DNA of 55,724 bases from Nitrososphaerota archaeon (GCA_027339745.1 DAHWNW010000002.1:1-55724); one strand, 5' to 3'. Shown: positions 39,832-48,768, counted from the stretch's first letter. Translations and numbers: made by a program. Notes: generated from the sequence alone by a model not told the origin.

Positions 39832-41271
39832 ATGGGGACCCAGGAGGCGAGGGACCTAGCCGACGCGGCGGTCGCGAAGGCACTGAAGGCGGGCGCATCC
39901 TACGCGGAAGCCAGGGTGCAGGCCACCTGGGAGAGGGAGTTCGGGCTCAAGAACGGCGAGCCGCAGCCGTCGATATTCGCCGAGGGGTACGGAATTGGCA
40001 TACGTGTGATCGCCGGAGGAGCGCTCGGGTTCGCCGCCACCAACGACATGCGGAAGGCGGCGGTGGGCGAAGTAGCGGTCAAGGCGGTGAGGCTGGCGAA
40101 GGCGTCGGCCGCTTTGCTTCAGCGCCCGGTGGTATTCGACTCCGCCAAGCCCACCACGAAGAGGTGGGCGGCCCCCGAAACCAGGAAGATAGAGAACGCG
40201 GACTCGGCCTGGCTGAGGGGCGTGCTCGCAGACATCGACGGGAGGATCGCCAAAGGCAAGGCCGGAGCGAGCATCCCCGGGAGGCTCTTGTACCTTTCAG
40301 CTGAGCTGCAGGAGAGATACTACGTCAACAGCGACGGCTCCAGGGTGATAGGCCGGGTCCCGCGCGTCAGCTTCGGTGGCTCTCTGACCGCGATTGAGGG
40401 CGGCACCACCGCCCAGAGGTTCATCCAGCAAGGCGAGACAGGGGGGCTGGAGGTCGTCAAGAGAATCAGGCTCGCCGAGAAGGTTGTCGAGGAGGCAGAG
40501 GCCATGTTGAAGGTGCTGAAGGCTTCGGCGAGACCTCCGACCGGCGTGGTAGACGTGGTGCTGAGCCCGGAGCTTTCGGGGATCGCAGCACACGAGTCGG
40601 TAGGGCACCCGCAGGAGGCTGACAGGGTCCTCGGGAGGGAAGGCGCCCAGGCGGGGGAATCGTATCTGAAAGCGGACAGCCTCGGCAGGAAGATAGGGAG
40701 CGACGAGGCGAACGTCAGCGACGACCCCGGGCTGCCGCACTCCAACGGGTACGCCCCCGTGGACGACGAGGGCGTTGCCGCGAAGAAGCGCCACCTCATC
40801 AGGGGAGGGACGATCAACGAGTTCCTGCAGAACAGGGCGACGGCTGGACAGTTCGGGGTGAAGAGCAACGGGGCCGCGAGGGCCGTCTCCTTCGACAGGG
40901 AGCCGATCATCAGGATGTCCAACACCTTCGTCGAGCCCGGGGACTACACAACAGACGAGATATTCAAGGAGGTGAAGCATGGTGTCTTCTTCAAGACATT
41001 CACCGAGTGGAACATAGACGACAAGAGGCTCAACCAGAGGTACGTGGCGCTGGAGGCCTACCTGATAGAGCACGGGGAGCTGAAAGAGCTGGTCAGAGCC
41101 CCTGTCCTGGAGATCACGACTCCCAGGCTCTGGGGGAGCGTGAAAGCCAGGAGCAAGCACATGGAATTCGAAGCCGCCACCTGCGGGAAGGGGGACCCGA
41201 TGCAGGGAGCGCCCGTATGGACCGGCGGACCGGAGACGTTGCTGTCTGGGATAAGGCTGGGGGAGAGGTAG
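39832..41271 (+). CDS. tldD: TldD zinc metalloprotease subunit
   Basis: 479 residues. HESVGH at 254-259 is the HExxxH zinc motif of TldD. The N-terminal domain (ASYAEARVQ) and the C-terminal beta core match the PmbA/TldD family. TldD and TldE form a heterodimeric protease that degrades unfolded peptides and, in bacteria, trims RiPP leader peptides such as microcin B17. Its job in archaea is less clear, and no RiPP precursor was recognised nearby. Followed by tldE with a 2-bp gap. Confidence 0.9.
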   Translation: MGTQEARDLADAAVAKALKAGASYAEARVQATWEREFGLKNGEPQPSIFAEGYGIGIRVIAGGALGFAATNDMRKAAVGEVAVKAVRLAKASAALLQRPVVFDSAKPTTKRWAAPETRKIENADSAWLRGVLADIDGRIAKGKAGASIPGRLLYLSAELQERYYVNSDGSRVIGRVPRVSFGGSLTAIEGGTTAQRFIQQGETGGLEVVKRIRLAEKVVEEAEAMLKVLKASARPPTGVVDVVLSPELSGIAAHESVGHPQEADRVLGREGAQAGESYLKADSLGRKIGSDEANVSDDPGLPHSNGYAPVDDEGVAAKKRHLIRGGTINEFLQNRATAGQFGVKSNGAARAVSFDREPIIRMSNTFVEPGDYTTDEIFKEVKHGVFFKTFTEWNIDDKRLNQRYVALEAYLIEHGELKELVRAPVLEITTPRLWGSVKARSKHMEFEAATCGKGDPMQGAPVWTGGPETLLSGIRLGER

Positions 41272-41273
41272 AG

Positions 41274-42602
41274 ATGGACCTGGACGAACTTAATCGCCTC
41301 GCGATCCGCAAGGCCGAAGCGCTCAAGGTCGACGACGCGATTGCGCTGAGCGCCAGAGGCACAGACAGCATGATCCGGTTTGCTGACAACTCGGCGACAG
41401 TTGTCAATAGGGTCGAGGAAGCAGAGCTGACAGTCTATCTGGCGAAGGAAAAACGGAGGGCCATCGCGTCCACCTCTAACCTCTCCGCGGCAGCGGTGAA
41501 GAAGTTCGTGGAGGACCTCTTCAAATCCATGAAGGGGCTTCCGCAGGCCGAATGCGCCCCCCTCCCCGAAAAGGTGACCAAGTATAGCCAGAGCGGCGGC
41601 TTCGACAGGAAGCTGGAAGACGTTGAGGAGAAGCTCCCGGAGCTCGCCAAGGTGGCAATTGATTCCTCTCTCGCCGCTGGAGGGAAGAGATCGGCGGGGG
41701 TGATAAGCGCGGGGAAGGCGACGGTCGCGATACTGACGTCGTCAGGCACGACCGGCTCCGACTCTAGGACGGCCATCACGCTGAACATCAGGTCCTTCGG
41801 CGAGGGCGAAGCCAGCGGCCACGGCCTGTCCTGCGCGTCGACGCTGCGCATGTTCGACCCGGCCGAGGCAGGGAAGAGGGCAGGCGAGGACGCGAATAGG
41901 ATGCGTCTGGCCTCCGAACCGGACGCGGGGAAGTACGAGGTCCTGCTGAGCCCCACCGTCGCCTCGAACCTGGTCGAGACAGTCGCACGGGCGGCTTCAG
42001 CCTTCTCCGTAGACGCGGGGACGTCGTACCTCACGGGGAAGCTCGGGAAGGAAGTCGCATCGACGTCTTTCACCCTCACCGACCACGGGGTGACCGACGG
42101 GGGGCTCGGAGGGAGGGCATTCGACGACGAAGGTTCGCCCACAAGGACAACCAGGATCATAGACCAGGGGGTGCTGGGCGGATACCTTCACAACCTCACC
42201 ACGGCGCTGAAGTGGAAGTCTGAGACCACGGGGAACGCCGGACTGATAGCGCCTCACCCGTGGAACCTGGAGGTGGGAGAGGGCGACTCGAGCTACGAGG
42301 AGATGGTGAAGGAGATGAATAACGGGATAATCCTGACGAGCAACTGGTATACCAGGTTCAAAAACTACAGGACGGGAGAGTTCTCCACCGTTCCCAGGGA
42401 CGGCGCATTCCTCGTGGAGGGCGGAGAGGTCACGAAACCGCTGAAGGGGATGCGAGCAGGGGACGACCTGCAACGGCTGCTCACCTCGGCCAGGCTCTTG
42501 TCGAAGAAGCGGGAATGGGTCCAATGGTGGGAGGTAGACACCCCCACCTTGTGCCCCTGGGTCCTCGTCGACGGCGTCAGCATCACGCGAGCGTACGGCT
42601 GA
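41274..42602 (+). CDS. tldE: TldE/PmbA protease partner subunit
   Basis: 442 residues; same family as TldD but without the HExxxH motif, as expected for the non-catalytic partner. Conserved segments include SYLTGKLGKEVAS, TLTDHGVTDGGLGGRAFDDE and the C-terminal domain ending DGVSITRAYG. Starts two bases after the tldD stop (TAG-AG-ATG), so it is cotranscribed and probably coupled. Confidence 0.9.
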   Translation: MDLDELNRLAIRKAEALKVDDAIALSARGTDSMIRFADNSATVVNRVEEAELTVYLAKEKRRAIASTSNLSAAAVKKFVEDLFKSMKGLPQAECAPLPEKVTKYSQSGGFDRKLEDVEEKLPELAKVAIDSSLAAGGKRSAGVISAGKATVAILTSSGTTGSDSRTAITLNIRSFGEGEASGHGLSCASTLRMFDPAEAGKRAGEDANRMRLASEPDAGKYEVLLSPTVASNLVETVARAASAFSVDAGTSYLTGKLGKEVASTSFTLTDHGVTDGGLGGRAFDDEGSPTRTTRIIDQGVLGGYLHNLTTALKWKSETTGNAGLIAPHPWNLEVGEGDSSYEEMVKEMNNGIILTSNWYTRFKNYRTGEFSTVPRDGAFLVEGGEVTKPLKGMRAGDDLQRLLTSARLLSKKREWVQWWEVDTPTLCPWVLVDGVSITRAYG

Positions 42603-42611
42603 CCCCGCCCT

Positions 42612-43979
42612 TCACGCGACCGTCGGAAGGGCTTGGAGAGCCTGGGCCAGCGAGCCCTCGTCGGGTTCGTAGTCCACCAGCCTGTTGGCGAGCTTGTCTT
42701 CGTACGCCTTGAGGTCGAGGAGGCCATGGCCGCTGAGGTTGAACAGGATGGTCTTCGACTCGTTCTTCCGTTTGCACTCTAATGCCAGGTCTATGGCTGC
42801 CTTGACCGCGTGGTTGGATTCCGGGGCCGGGACTATCCCCTCGGTCTGGGCCATCAGTAACCCGGCGTCCATCACCTCATTCTGCGAATATGCGACGCTT
42901 CGCATGTACCCCTTGTCGATGAGCATGCACATCGATGGGGCCTTCCCGTGATACCTGAGCCCGCCTGCGTGGATCGGCGGGCACTGATAGGTGTGTCCGA
43001 CGGTGTGCATCTTGAGGAGCGGAGTCGTCTCCCCGGCGTCCGCGAAGTCATACCTGTAAGAACCCCGCGTGGTCGACGGGACGGCCTTTGGCTCGGCCGC
43101 CACGAAGTCCGCTTCGCTCTTCCCTCGTAACTTTTCCCTCATAAAAGGGTAGGCCAGGCCGGCGTAGTTGCTCCCGCCGCCGATGCATCCGACGATGTAG
43201 TCAGGATCCTCGCCGAACTCCTCCATCTGGAGCTTCGCCTCCTGCCCTATCACAGACTGATGAGTCAGTACGTGGTTGAGGACGCTCCCTAGGGCGTACT
43301 TCGTGTTTTCGTGGGTCACGCAGTCTTCCACAGCCTCGCTGATGGCTATCCCCAGGCTCCCTGGATGGTGCGGGTCCTTCTCGATGAACTTCTTCCCGGC
43401 GTTGGTCCGAGAGCTTGGCGAGGAGTAGACCTCCGCGCCATACACCTCCATCAACGTCCGGCGGTATGGCTTTTGCTCGTAGCTGCTCCTCGTCATGTAC
43501 ACCGTCAGGTCGATGTCAAAGAGGGCTGCCGCGAGGGCAAGGGCGCTCCCCCACTGTCCGGCGCCTGTCTCGGTGGTGAGGCGCTCCGTCCCCTCCTTCA
43601 TGTGGTAGTACGCCTGCGCTATTGCCGTGTTAGGCTTGTGGCTCCCGGCCGGGTTGAGGTCTTCGCGCTTGAAGAATATCTTGGCCGGAGTCTTAAGCCT
43701 CGCCTCCAGGCGGGTGGCCCTGTAGAGCGGGGTGGGCCTGCCGAGCCTGAGGTACGCCTCCCTGACCTCGTCTGGGATGGGGATGTACTCCTGGGTGGAG
43801 ACCTCCTGCATCACACACTCCTTTGCGAAGAGGCGGAGGAGGGGCTCGGGTGACATGGGGCGCATGGTCCGCGGGTCGAGGGGAGGAGGGAGGGGCTCCG
43901 GGAGGTCGTGTTGGATGTTGTAATACTCCGTCGGGATCCTATCAGGCGAAAGGATGGACTTCAGCTGCGTGGCACTCAT
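42612..43979 (-). CDS. trpB2: tryptophan synthase beta chain, TrpB2 type
   Basis: 455 residues. PLYRATRLEARL, then KREDLNPAGSHKPNTA with the PLP Lys near 115, the catalytic Glu in TETGAGQWG, and the phosphate-binding GGGSN. The longer N-terminus with the extra helix EVREAYLRLGRPTPLYRA and the overall length put it in the TrpB2 group, which condenses indole and serine but is often not paired with TrpA. ATG 43979 lies 26 bp after a TATA box and is preferred over 44042. Divergent from an ACT-domain regulator. Confidence 0.9.
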   Translation of the reverse strand: MSATQLKSILSPDRIPTEYYNIQHDLPEPLPPPLDPRTMRPMSPEPLLRLFAKECVMQEVSTQEYIPIPDEVREAYLRLGRPTPLYRATRLEARLKTPAKIFFKREDLNPAGSHKPNTAIAQAYYHMKEGTERLTTETGAGQWGSALALAAALFDIDLTVYMTRSSYEQKPYRRTLMEVYGAEVYSSPSSRTNAGKKFIEKDPHHPGSLGIAISEAVEDCVTHENTKYALGSVLNHVLTHQSVIGQEAKLQMEEFGEDPDYIVGCIGGGSNYAGLAYPFMREKLRGKSEADFVAAEPKAVPSTTRGSYRYDFADAGETTPLLKMHTVGHTYQCPPIHAGGLRYHGKAPSMCMLIDKGYMRSVAYSQNEVMDAGLLMAQTEGIVPAPESNHAVKAAIDLALECKRKNESKTILFNLSGHGLLDLKAYEDKLANRLVDYEPDEGSLAQALQALPTVA

Positions 43980-44000
43980 GCTCAGAGGCCCGCCCCTCAT

Positions 44001-44008
44001 GGTTAAAT
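44001..44008 (-). promoter_or_regulatory. TATA box of trpB2
   Basis: Minus strand GATTTAACC, about 26 bp before the ATG at 43979. Confidence 0.5.
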
Positions 44009-44092
44009 CGAATCGTGCTCGAAACTGTGCATCGCTTTCCAAGTTCAGTTGGAGCGGAAACCCTCAATAGCGCACGTTTCCGGACACTGTTC

Positions 44093-44599
44093 GTGTGGCC
44101 GAGCATAAGGAGGCAGTTCGAGAGGCAGGTGGTAAGGCCAGACATAGTAAAGGAGATGATAAGATGCGGCATGAGGGTCTCCGAGGATGAGAAGATCTAC
44201 GTCGGGAAGGTGGAGATCGGATTCACGGCTGTCGCAAGGGCCGTCAAGGTGGACAGGAGGGTGGTGAAGCAGACGGTGCAGCAGATACGGCAGAACCGCT
44301 ATCTCTTCTCCCTCTTCTCCAAGACTGCCCCCCTGGGGACCAGCCTTGTCGATGTAGTGAACCTGCTAGGCTACACCGCGCTGGTCATACAAGCAGACCC
44401 GAAGTCCCCCGGGATCATGGCCGAGGTCGCCGGAATCCTCTCGCGCCACGGTACGGTAGTGAGACAGGCGGTCGCCGAGGACCCGGAGATGGTCCCCGAC
44501 GCGAAGATGACGCTGGTGGTCGAGGGCCAGCTCAGCGGGCAGGTGATCGAGGAGCTTAACGGCCTGAAGGATATCCGGAGCATCAAGATCCTGAAGTAA
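44093..44599 (+). CDS. archaeal ACT-domain regulator (COG2150-like)
   Basis: 168 residues from GTG (VWPSIRRQF). The N-terminal half, with VARAVKVDRRVVKQTVQQI, resembles a small helix-turn-helix. The C-terminal ACT domain begins near YTALVIQADPKSPGIMAEV, with the ligand-loop Gly-Ile at the end of PKSPGI. The family is annotated as a predicted regulator of amino-acid metabolism. Its divergent position next to trpB2 suggests it senses an amino acid, possibly tryptophan, but that is inference. One base separates its stop from the kinase gene. Confidence 0.75.
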   Translation: MWPSIRRQFERQVVRPDIVKEMIRCGMRVSEDEKIYVGKVEIGFTAVARAVKVDRRVVKQTVQQIRQNRYLFSLFSKTAPLGTSLVDVVNLLGYTALVIQADPKSPGIMAEVAGILSRHGTVVRQAVAEDPEMVPDAKMTLVVEGQLSGQVIEELNGLKDIRSIKILK

Positions 44600-44600
44600 G

Positions 44601-45557
44601 ATGCCCCGCAGGTTCGACGTGGCCGTGATGCACGACTACTTCGTGGACAGGTTGGTGCACATCAGGGGGCTAGGGAGGACCATGGCAGAAGTCGCTGAGA
44701 AGGCGGCGGCGGGAGGGGGCGGCATCCATGGGACCGTCCAAGAGGAGATAAGGGGAGGGAACGCCGTGAACCTTGCGCACGCGCTCGCCAGGCTCGGGCT
44801 CAGGACGCTGCTGATCACCCACTGCGAGCCGGCCCACGAGCACCTTCTCAGGAGCGCGTTCAAGGGGCTGAAGGCGGAGCTCAGGGTGAGGCCCCTGCCG
44901 GCGGGGCTGACGGTAGCGTTCGAAGAGAGCGTGAACGTGATGTTGTCAGATGGCAGGGGAGCAGCCGACTTCGGCCCCGACGCCCTCGACGAGGAGGACT
45001 GGGCGAGCCTCGAGGGCTCGAGGGTCGTCTGCTCTGTCAACTGGGCGGCTAACAGGCGCGGGACTCAGCTGCTCCAGGGGCTGAGGAGACGCCTGGGACC
45101 TGAGAAGACAATCTACATCGACCCCGCCGACTTCAGGGACAGGCTGGACAGGTTCGGGGAGCTCGCCAGGCTCGTCTCGAAGGGGGGGCTCGTAGACTGG
45201 GTAAGCATGAACGAGTTCGAGAGCATGGCGGCCGCCACGGCCCTAGGGCTAGAATCCACGGACAGGGCATCGAGATGCCTCACCCTCGCGAGGGAGCTCG
45301 GGGTAGTGTTCGACATGCACTGCGTCGACGGCGCGTACACAAGCGAGGGGACGAGGGTGACGGCATGTCCCACGAGGGTGATCCGGACGCGCCGCCTGAC
45401 GGGTGCGGGGGACGTGTGGGACGCGGCTTCAATTTACGGGAGGCTGAAAGAGATGGACGAGACAGGGCGGCTCAGGTTCGCCAACAGGGCGGCGAAGCTC
45501 TATCTGGAGGCGAAAGAACCTGTCCCCCCCACGCTGTCGGAGCTGCAGGCGCCTTAG
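44601..45557 (+). CDS. PfkB-family carbohydrate kinase
   Basis: 318 residues. GGNAVNLAHALARLG is the PfkB N-terminal signature. LTGAGDVWDAASIYG carries the anion hole and the catalytic Asp (GAGD) near 270. It phosphorylates a sugar or nucleoside. The N-terminal segment is longer than in ribokinase and carries HGTVQEEIRGGNAV, so the exact substrate is open. Cotranscribed with the ACT regulator; convergent with the next gene. Confidence 0.82.
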   Translation: MPRRFDVAVMHDYFVDRLVHIRGLGRTMAEVAEKAAAGGGGIHGTVQEEIRGGNAVNLAHALARLGLRTLLITHCEPAHEHLLRSAFKGLKAELRVRPLPAGLTVAFEESVNVMLSDGRGAADFGPDALDEEDWASLEGSRVVCSVNWAANRRGTQLLQGLRRRLGPEKTIYIDPADFRDRLDRFGELARLVSKGGLVDWVSMNEFESMAAATALGLESTDRASRCLTLARELGVVFDMHCVDGAYTSEGTRVTACPTRVIRTRRLTGAGDVWDAASIYGRLKEMDETGRLRFANRAAKLYLEAKEPVPPTLSELQAP

Positions 45558-45560
45558 CCC

Positions 45561-46088
45561 CTACTTCTCCAACATCCTTGAGAAGGTCCAGGCGACTGTG
45601 TTGAGGATTTCGTTGAGCCTCGCCTTATCGCGGTAGTTCTCGACTATCAACTTCGTGATGGCCTCGTTGGCCTCTTCCACGTCGAACTTTAGCCCGGCCC
45701 CCTTCGCGAGCTTGCCCCCTCGCACGAGCTCCTCGTCCTTGGCCTTCATCCCGTCGAGAATCTTGCCGAGAAGGAAAGACTTGAACGGCGGGGTGGTCGC
45801 CTTCAGGACGACCCCCGAAGGCTCCACGGACACGGCGTCCGAGGTTATCGTCGCAACCGCGATGACCTCTCCCCCCTTGTCGCGCTTCAGCTCCCGGGTC
45901 TCGGGGATTTCCTTAGACCCAGCGAGCATCTCGATGGCAGGCTTGAAAGTAGTAGCCCTGAGAGTGGAGTCGACGTACCCCAGCGTCTCCTTTAGCCTCT
46001 CAATCTCTTCCTGGAGCTGGGCTATCCTCCCCTCGAGCCACAGCTTGAGCTCGGCGGCCTTCTTCACGTCAGCGTCTGAGGAGGACAT
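45561..46088 (-). CDS. conserved-looking archaeal protein with N-terminal coiled coil
   Basis: 175 residues. The first 45 form a charged coiled coil (KLWLEGRIAQLQEEIERLKE). The middle is a mixed beta domain (GEVIAVATITSDAVSVEPSG), and the C-terminus is helical (LNEILNTVAWTFSRMLEK). No enzyme motif and no recognised family. A TATA box 28 bp before the ATG shows it has its own, leaderless promoter, which supports a real gene. Confidence 0.7.
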   Translation of the reverse strand: MSSSDADVKKAAELKLWLEGRIAQLQEEIERLKETLGYVDSTLRATTFKPAIEMLAGSKEIPETRELKRDKGGEVIAVATITSDAVSVEPSGVVLKATTPPFKSFLLGKILDGMKAKDEELVRGGKLAKGAGLKFDVEEANEAITKLIVENYRDKARLNEILNTVAWTFSRMLEK

Positions 46089-46112
46089 CGGATGGAGTCC
46101 GGGAGCGTCTCG

Positions 46113-46120
46113 CTAAAAAC
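46113..46120 (-). promoter_or_regulatory. TATA box of 175-residue protein gene
   Basis: Minus strand GTTTTTAG, 28 bp before the ATG at 46088. Confidence 0.5.
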
Positions 46121-46227
46121 GTTGGGCGGCGGCCGAAGCGCTTGGAAGCGCCAGGCTGAAAGTGTCAGGCACCGCTGGAGGCTCGCGCACCAACGGGATT
46201 GAACGCCGCAAAGACTTTCGGGAGCAC

Positions 46228-46234
46228 TCTTTAA
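46228..46234 (+). promoter_or_regulatory. TATA-like box of isocitrate dehydrogenase gene
   Basis: CTTTAAT, about 30 bp before the ATG at 46261; supports that start over the longer frame from 46162. Confidence 0.45.
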
Positions 46235-46260
46235 TGGGGTCCGCCACCGGCGGGGAAGCT

Positions 46261-47466
46261 ATGTCTGGTAAGGACGAACCTTTCGCGGAGTCAGCCGAGA
46301 GGTTCCGAAGGTTGCTCCAGGAGCAAGCCGATAGGGCGAAGAGGATCGGCGGGAGGGTCGAATGGCTCGACTACGCCAAGCTTGACAGGCTGGTGATTGG
46401 GGTCATAGGAGGGGACGGCATAGGCCCAATCATTGCGAGGGAGACGAAGAGGGTTATGGAACGCCTCCTGAAGGATGAGCTGCGTTCCGGGAGGGTGGAG
46501 ATCAGAGAGATAGGGGGGCTGACCATAGAGAACAGGATCAAGCAGATGAAGCCGCTGCCGGATGAGGTCTTCGAAGAGATCAAAAAATGCCACGTCCTGC
46601 TGAAAGGTCCGACGACGACCCCCGAAGAGGGGAGCGGTATGCCCAACATCGAGAGCGCGAACATAGCGATCAGGAAGGCTTTCGACCTCTTCGCCAACGT
46701 CAGGCCAGTGAAGGTACCGTCTCAAGGGATCGACTGGGTCTTCTTCAGAGAGAACACGGAGGGGGAGTACGTCCTTGGGAGCAAGGGGTTCATGGCGACC
46801 CCCGACCTCGCGGTCGACTTCAAGGTGATCACACGCCCTGGGTCTGAGAGGATAATCAGGCTCGCCTTTGAGCACGCGAAGAAGACAGGGAGGAAGCGGG
46901 TGACCGTGGTGACTAAGGCGAACGTGATCAAGACCACCGACGGCCTCTTCTTAGAAGCGGCGAAGAAGGTAGCCGGAGACTTCCCCGGGATCGAGTTGGA
47001 CAGCTGGTACATCGACGTCTTCACCGCCAAGCTCATAGATGAGAAGAGGAGGCGGGACTTCGAGGTGGTAGTACTCCCTAACCTCTACGGGGACATCGTC
47101 ACCGACGAGGCGGCGGAGCTGCAGGGAGGAGTCGGCACCGCTGGGAGCGCCAACATAGGGGCGAGGTTCGGCATGTTCGAAGCGATCCATGGGTCCGCCC
47201 CGAGAATGGTCACCGAGGGGAGAGGAGGATACGCTGATCCCCTCAGCCTGATGAGGGCCGCGGTCATGCTCCTCGAGCACGTCGGCATGAGGGAGAAGAG
47301 CGTGAAGCTCGCGAGGGCGCTCGACCTCTGCGGCCTGTTCGAGCGTAAGATGAAGGTCACGGGGAGGGCCGACGGGGCGACGGCTGCCCAGTTCGGAGAC
47401 TACGTGGTCGCGACCCTGTCCGACCCGCGCCTGGACGAGAAGTGGCTGTCATACCAGAGCAGCTGA
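46261..47466 (+). CDS. icd: isocitrate dehydrogenase (isocitrate/isopropylmalate dehydrogenase family)
   Basis: 401 residues. GDGIGP near the start, GPTTTPEEG, then ESANIAIRK, whose Ser-x-Asn...Arg arrangement fits the isocitrate phosphorylation-site loop rather than isopropylmalate dehydrogenase. ENTEGEY, TKANVIK, the metal-binding Asp in NLYGDIVTDEAAEL, and HGSAPRM follow. It oxidatively decarboxylates isocitrate to 2-oxoglutarate in the citrate cycle. Cofactor choice (NAD or NADP) cannot be read with confidence. Convergent with the acylphosphatase gene. Confidence 0.85.
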   Translation: MSGKDEPFAESAERFRRLLQEQADRAKRIGGRVEWLDYAKLDRLVIGVIGGDGIGPIIARETKRVMERLLKDELRSGRVEIREIGGLTIENRIKQMKPLPDEVFEEIKKCHVLLKGPTTTPEEGSGMPNIESANIAIRKAFDLFANVRPVKVPSQGIDWVFFRENTEGEYVLGSKGFMATPDLAVDFKVITRPGSERIIRLAFEHAKKTGRKRVTVVTKANVIKTTDGLFLEAAKKVAGDFPGIELDSWYIDVFTAKLIDEKRRRDFEVVVLPNLYGDIVTDEAAELQGGVGTAGSANIGARFGMFEAIHGSAPRMVTEGRGGYADPLSLMRAAVMLLEHVGMREKSVKLARALDLCGLFERKMKVTGRADGATAAQFGDYVVATLSDPRLDEKWLSYQSS

Positions 47467-47475
47467 AAAGCCCGC

Positions 47476-47748
47476 TCAGCCGTGGATGCGGAAGTCGCGG
47501 TGGTTCCTGGGAGAAGTCGCCTCGACTTCTATCCGGTCCACCCTGGCCCTCGCCGGGCCGACCCTCGCCCACTCGACCATCTTCTGTACTTTCCGCTCGT
47601 CCCCCTCAAGGAAAGCCTCCACCGAGCCGTCTGGGAGGTTACGGACCCACCCGCGGACCCCGTTGTCTGACGCCATTCGCACCATGCTCGCCCTGAATGA
47701 GACGCCGTGGACGAGCCCCCATATCCTGACGCGGACTGCCTTGGCCAT
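47476..47748 (-). CDS. acyP: acylphosphatase
   Basis: 90 residues, the normal size. VRIWGLVHGVSFRASM contains the phosphate-binding loop with catalytic Arg, and GWVRNLPDGSVEAFLEG supplies the catalytic Asn. Hydrolyses acyl phosphates such as acetyl or carbamoyl phosphate. ATG 47748 is 8 bp after the marC stop; the longer open frame upstream is a shadow over marC. Confidence 0.9.
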   Translation of the reverse strand: MAKAVRVRIWGLVHGVSFRASMVRMASDNGVRGWVRNLPDGSVEAFLEGDERKVQKMVEWARVGPARARVDRIEVEATSPRNHRDFRIHG

Positions 47749-47756
47749 GGGCGCCA

Positions 47757-48374
47757 CTACAGCAGCGGGAACAGACCCTTCAGGCCCTCGGCCACGAACG
47801 AGACGGCGAGGGCGGCGATCAGCAGCGCAGTTATCCTGGAGAGAGCGACGGTCCCGTTCTGCCCGATGAACTTCCTGACCCACTCGGAGCTCGAAAGGAC
47901 GAGGTAGGCCACCACAGCGTTGCACCCTACGACGAGCAGGGCCAGGAACGGGCTGTATGGGGGTGAGGATATGATAATCACCGTAGAGATGGCGCCCGGC
48001 CCGGCCAGAAGCGGGGTGGCGAGAGGGAAGGCTGCTATGTCTGACGGTGCGAGGCCCCTGGTCCTGTCCTCTTCCCCTCGGAGGTGGTCGACGGCCACTA
48101 TGAACAGTATGATCCCCCCTCCGACGCGGAAGTCGTTGATGTTTATGCCGAAGATGTCGAAGATCAGCCACCCGAAGAGGGCGAACAGGACGAGGATAGC
48201 CGTCGAGATCAACACCGCATGCTCCACTATGGTCTTTCTTGACCCAGCGACCCCCTCGGTAAGCCCGATGAAGATTGGGACGGTCCCCACAGCGTCGATG
48301 ACGGCGAAGAGGAGGACGAATGCCTCCAGGAAGAGCGCGATGTCGAAGGCGAAGAAGGCCGCGAGTCCGGGCAC
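47757..48374 (-). CDS. MarC-family membrane protein
   Basis: About 205 residues from GTG 48374, with six predicted helices. FLEAFVLLFAVIDAVGTVPIFIGLT is the MarC N-terminal signature, and PLATPLLAGPGAISTVIII is the conserved loop of helix 4. Function of the family is unsettled (possible amino-acid or drug transport). The frame is open to a TTG at 48398, but the shared TATA box lies only about 7 bp before it and 31 bp before the GTG, so GTG is preferred. Confidence 0.88.
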   Translation of the reverse strand: MPGLAAFFAFDIALFLEAFVLLFAVIDAVGTVPIFIGLTEGVAGSRKTIVEHAVLISTAILVLFALFGWLIFDIFGININDFRVGGGIILFIVAVDHLRGEEDRTRGLAPSDIAAFPLATPLLAGPGAISTVIIISSPPYSPFLALLVVGCNAVVAYLVLSSSEWVRKFIGQNGTVALSRITALLIAALAVSFVAEGLKGLFPLL

Positions 48375-48398
48375 TGCTTCACGGGCTGCGGCCTGCAA

Positions 48399-48410
48399 AC
48401 AAATAAATAA
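48399..48410. promoter_or_regulatory. shared bidirectional TATA box (marC / MIP18-like gene)
   Basis: ACAAATAAATAA is the only AT-rich block between the divergent genes. Its centre lies about 31 bp from the preferred start on each side (GTG 48374 and TTG 48436), so one box could serve both leaderless transcripts. Confidence 0.5.
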
Positions 48411-48435
48411 TCAGGTGAGCACGTTCTGAGAGGAT

Positions 48436-48744
48436 TTGGGCCAGGTTGAACAGTCGGCCATCGACGAGGCTATGGCGAAGATTATGGACCCCGAGCTCGG
48501 GAGACCGATTACCGACCTCAGGCTGATCGACAGGACGACCGTCAGCGGAGGGTCGGTGGAGCTCGAATTCCACCTTACGGCCCCGTTCTGCCCTCCGATG
48601 TTCGCACTGAAGATCGCCAGCGACATAAAGGCCGGGCTACTGTCCGTCCCCGGGGTCACCGGCGCCAAGGTCACGCTGCGCGGACACTACCTTGCCGAAG
48701 CGGTCAACAAGCAGGTCAACAAGGCCGTCCCGTCACCGGCGTAA
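48436..48744 (+). CDS. MIP18/PaaD-like (DUF59) iron-sulfur assembly protein
   Basis: 102 residues. AMAKIMDPELGRPITDL is the DUF59 N-terminal signature (DPE-x-G). The conserved Cys in TAPFCPPMFAL is the presumed Fe-S ligand or transfer residue, and VPGVTGAKVTL is the third strand region. Related proteins help target Fe-S clusters to apo-proteins. TTG start 31 bp after the shared TATA box. Confidence 0.85.
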   Translation: MGQVEQSAIDEAMAKIMDPELGRPITDLRLIDRTTVSGGSVELEFHLTAPFCPPMFALKIASDIKAGLLSVPGVTGAKVTLRGHYLAEAVNKQVNKAVPSPA

Positions 48745-48768
48745 CTTCGGCGCGGATGCTCCGAATAG

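Noticed and set aside
40297-41160. 287-residue minus-strand open frame
   Set aside because: Antisense to tldD, which has clear motifs; shadow of GC-rich coding sequence.
46162-46260. 33-codon N-terminal extension of isocitrate dehydrogenase
   Set aside because: Lies across the TATA-like box and is not protein-like; ATG 46261 has proper promoter spacing.
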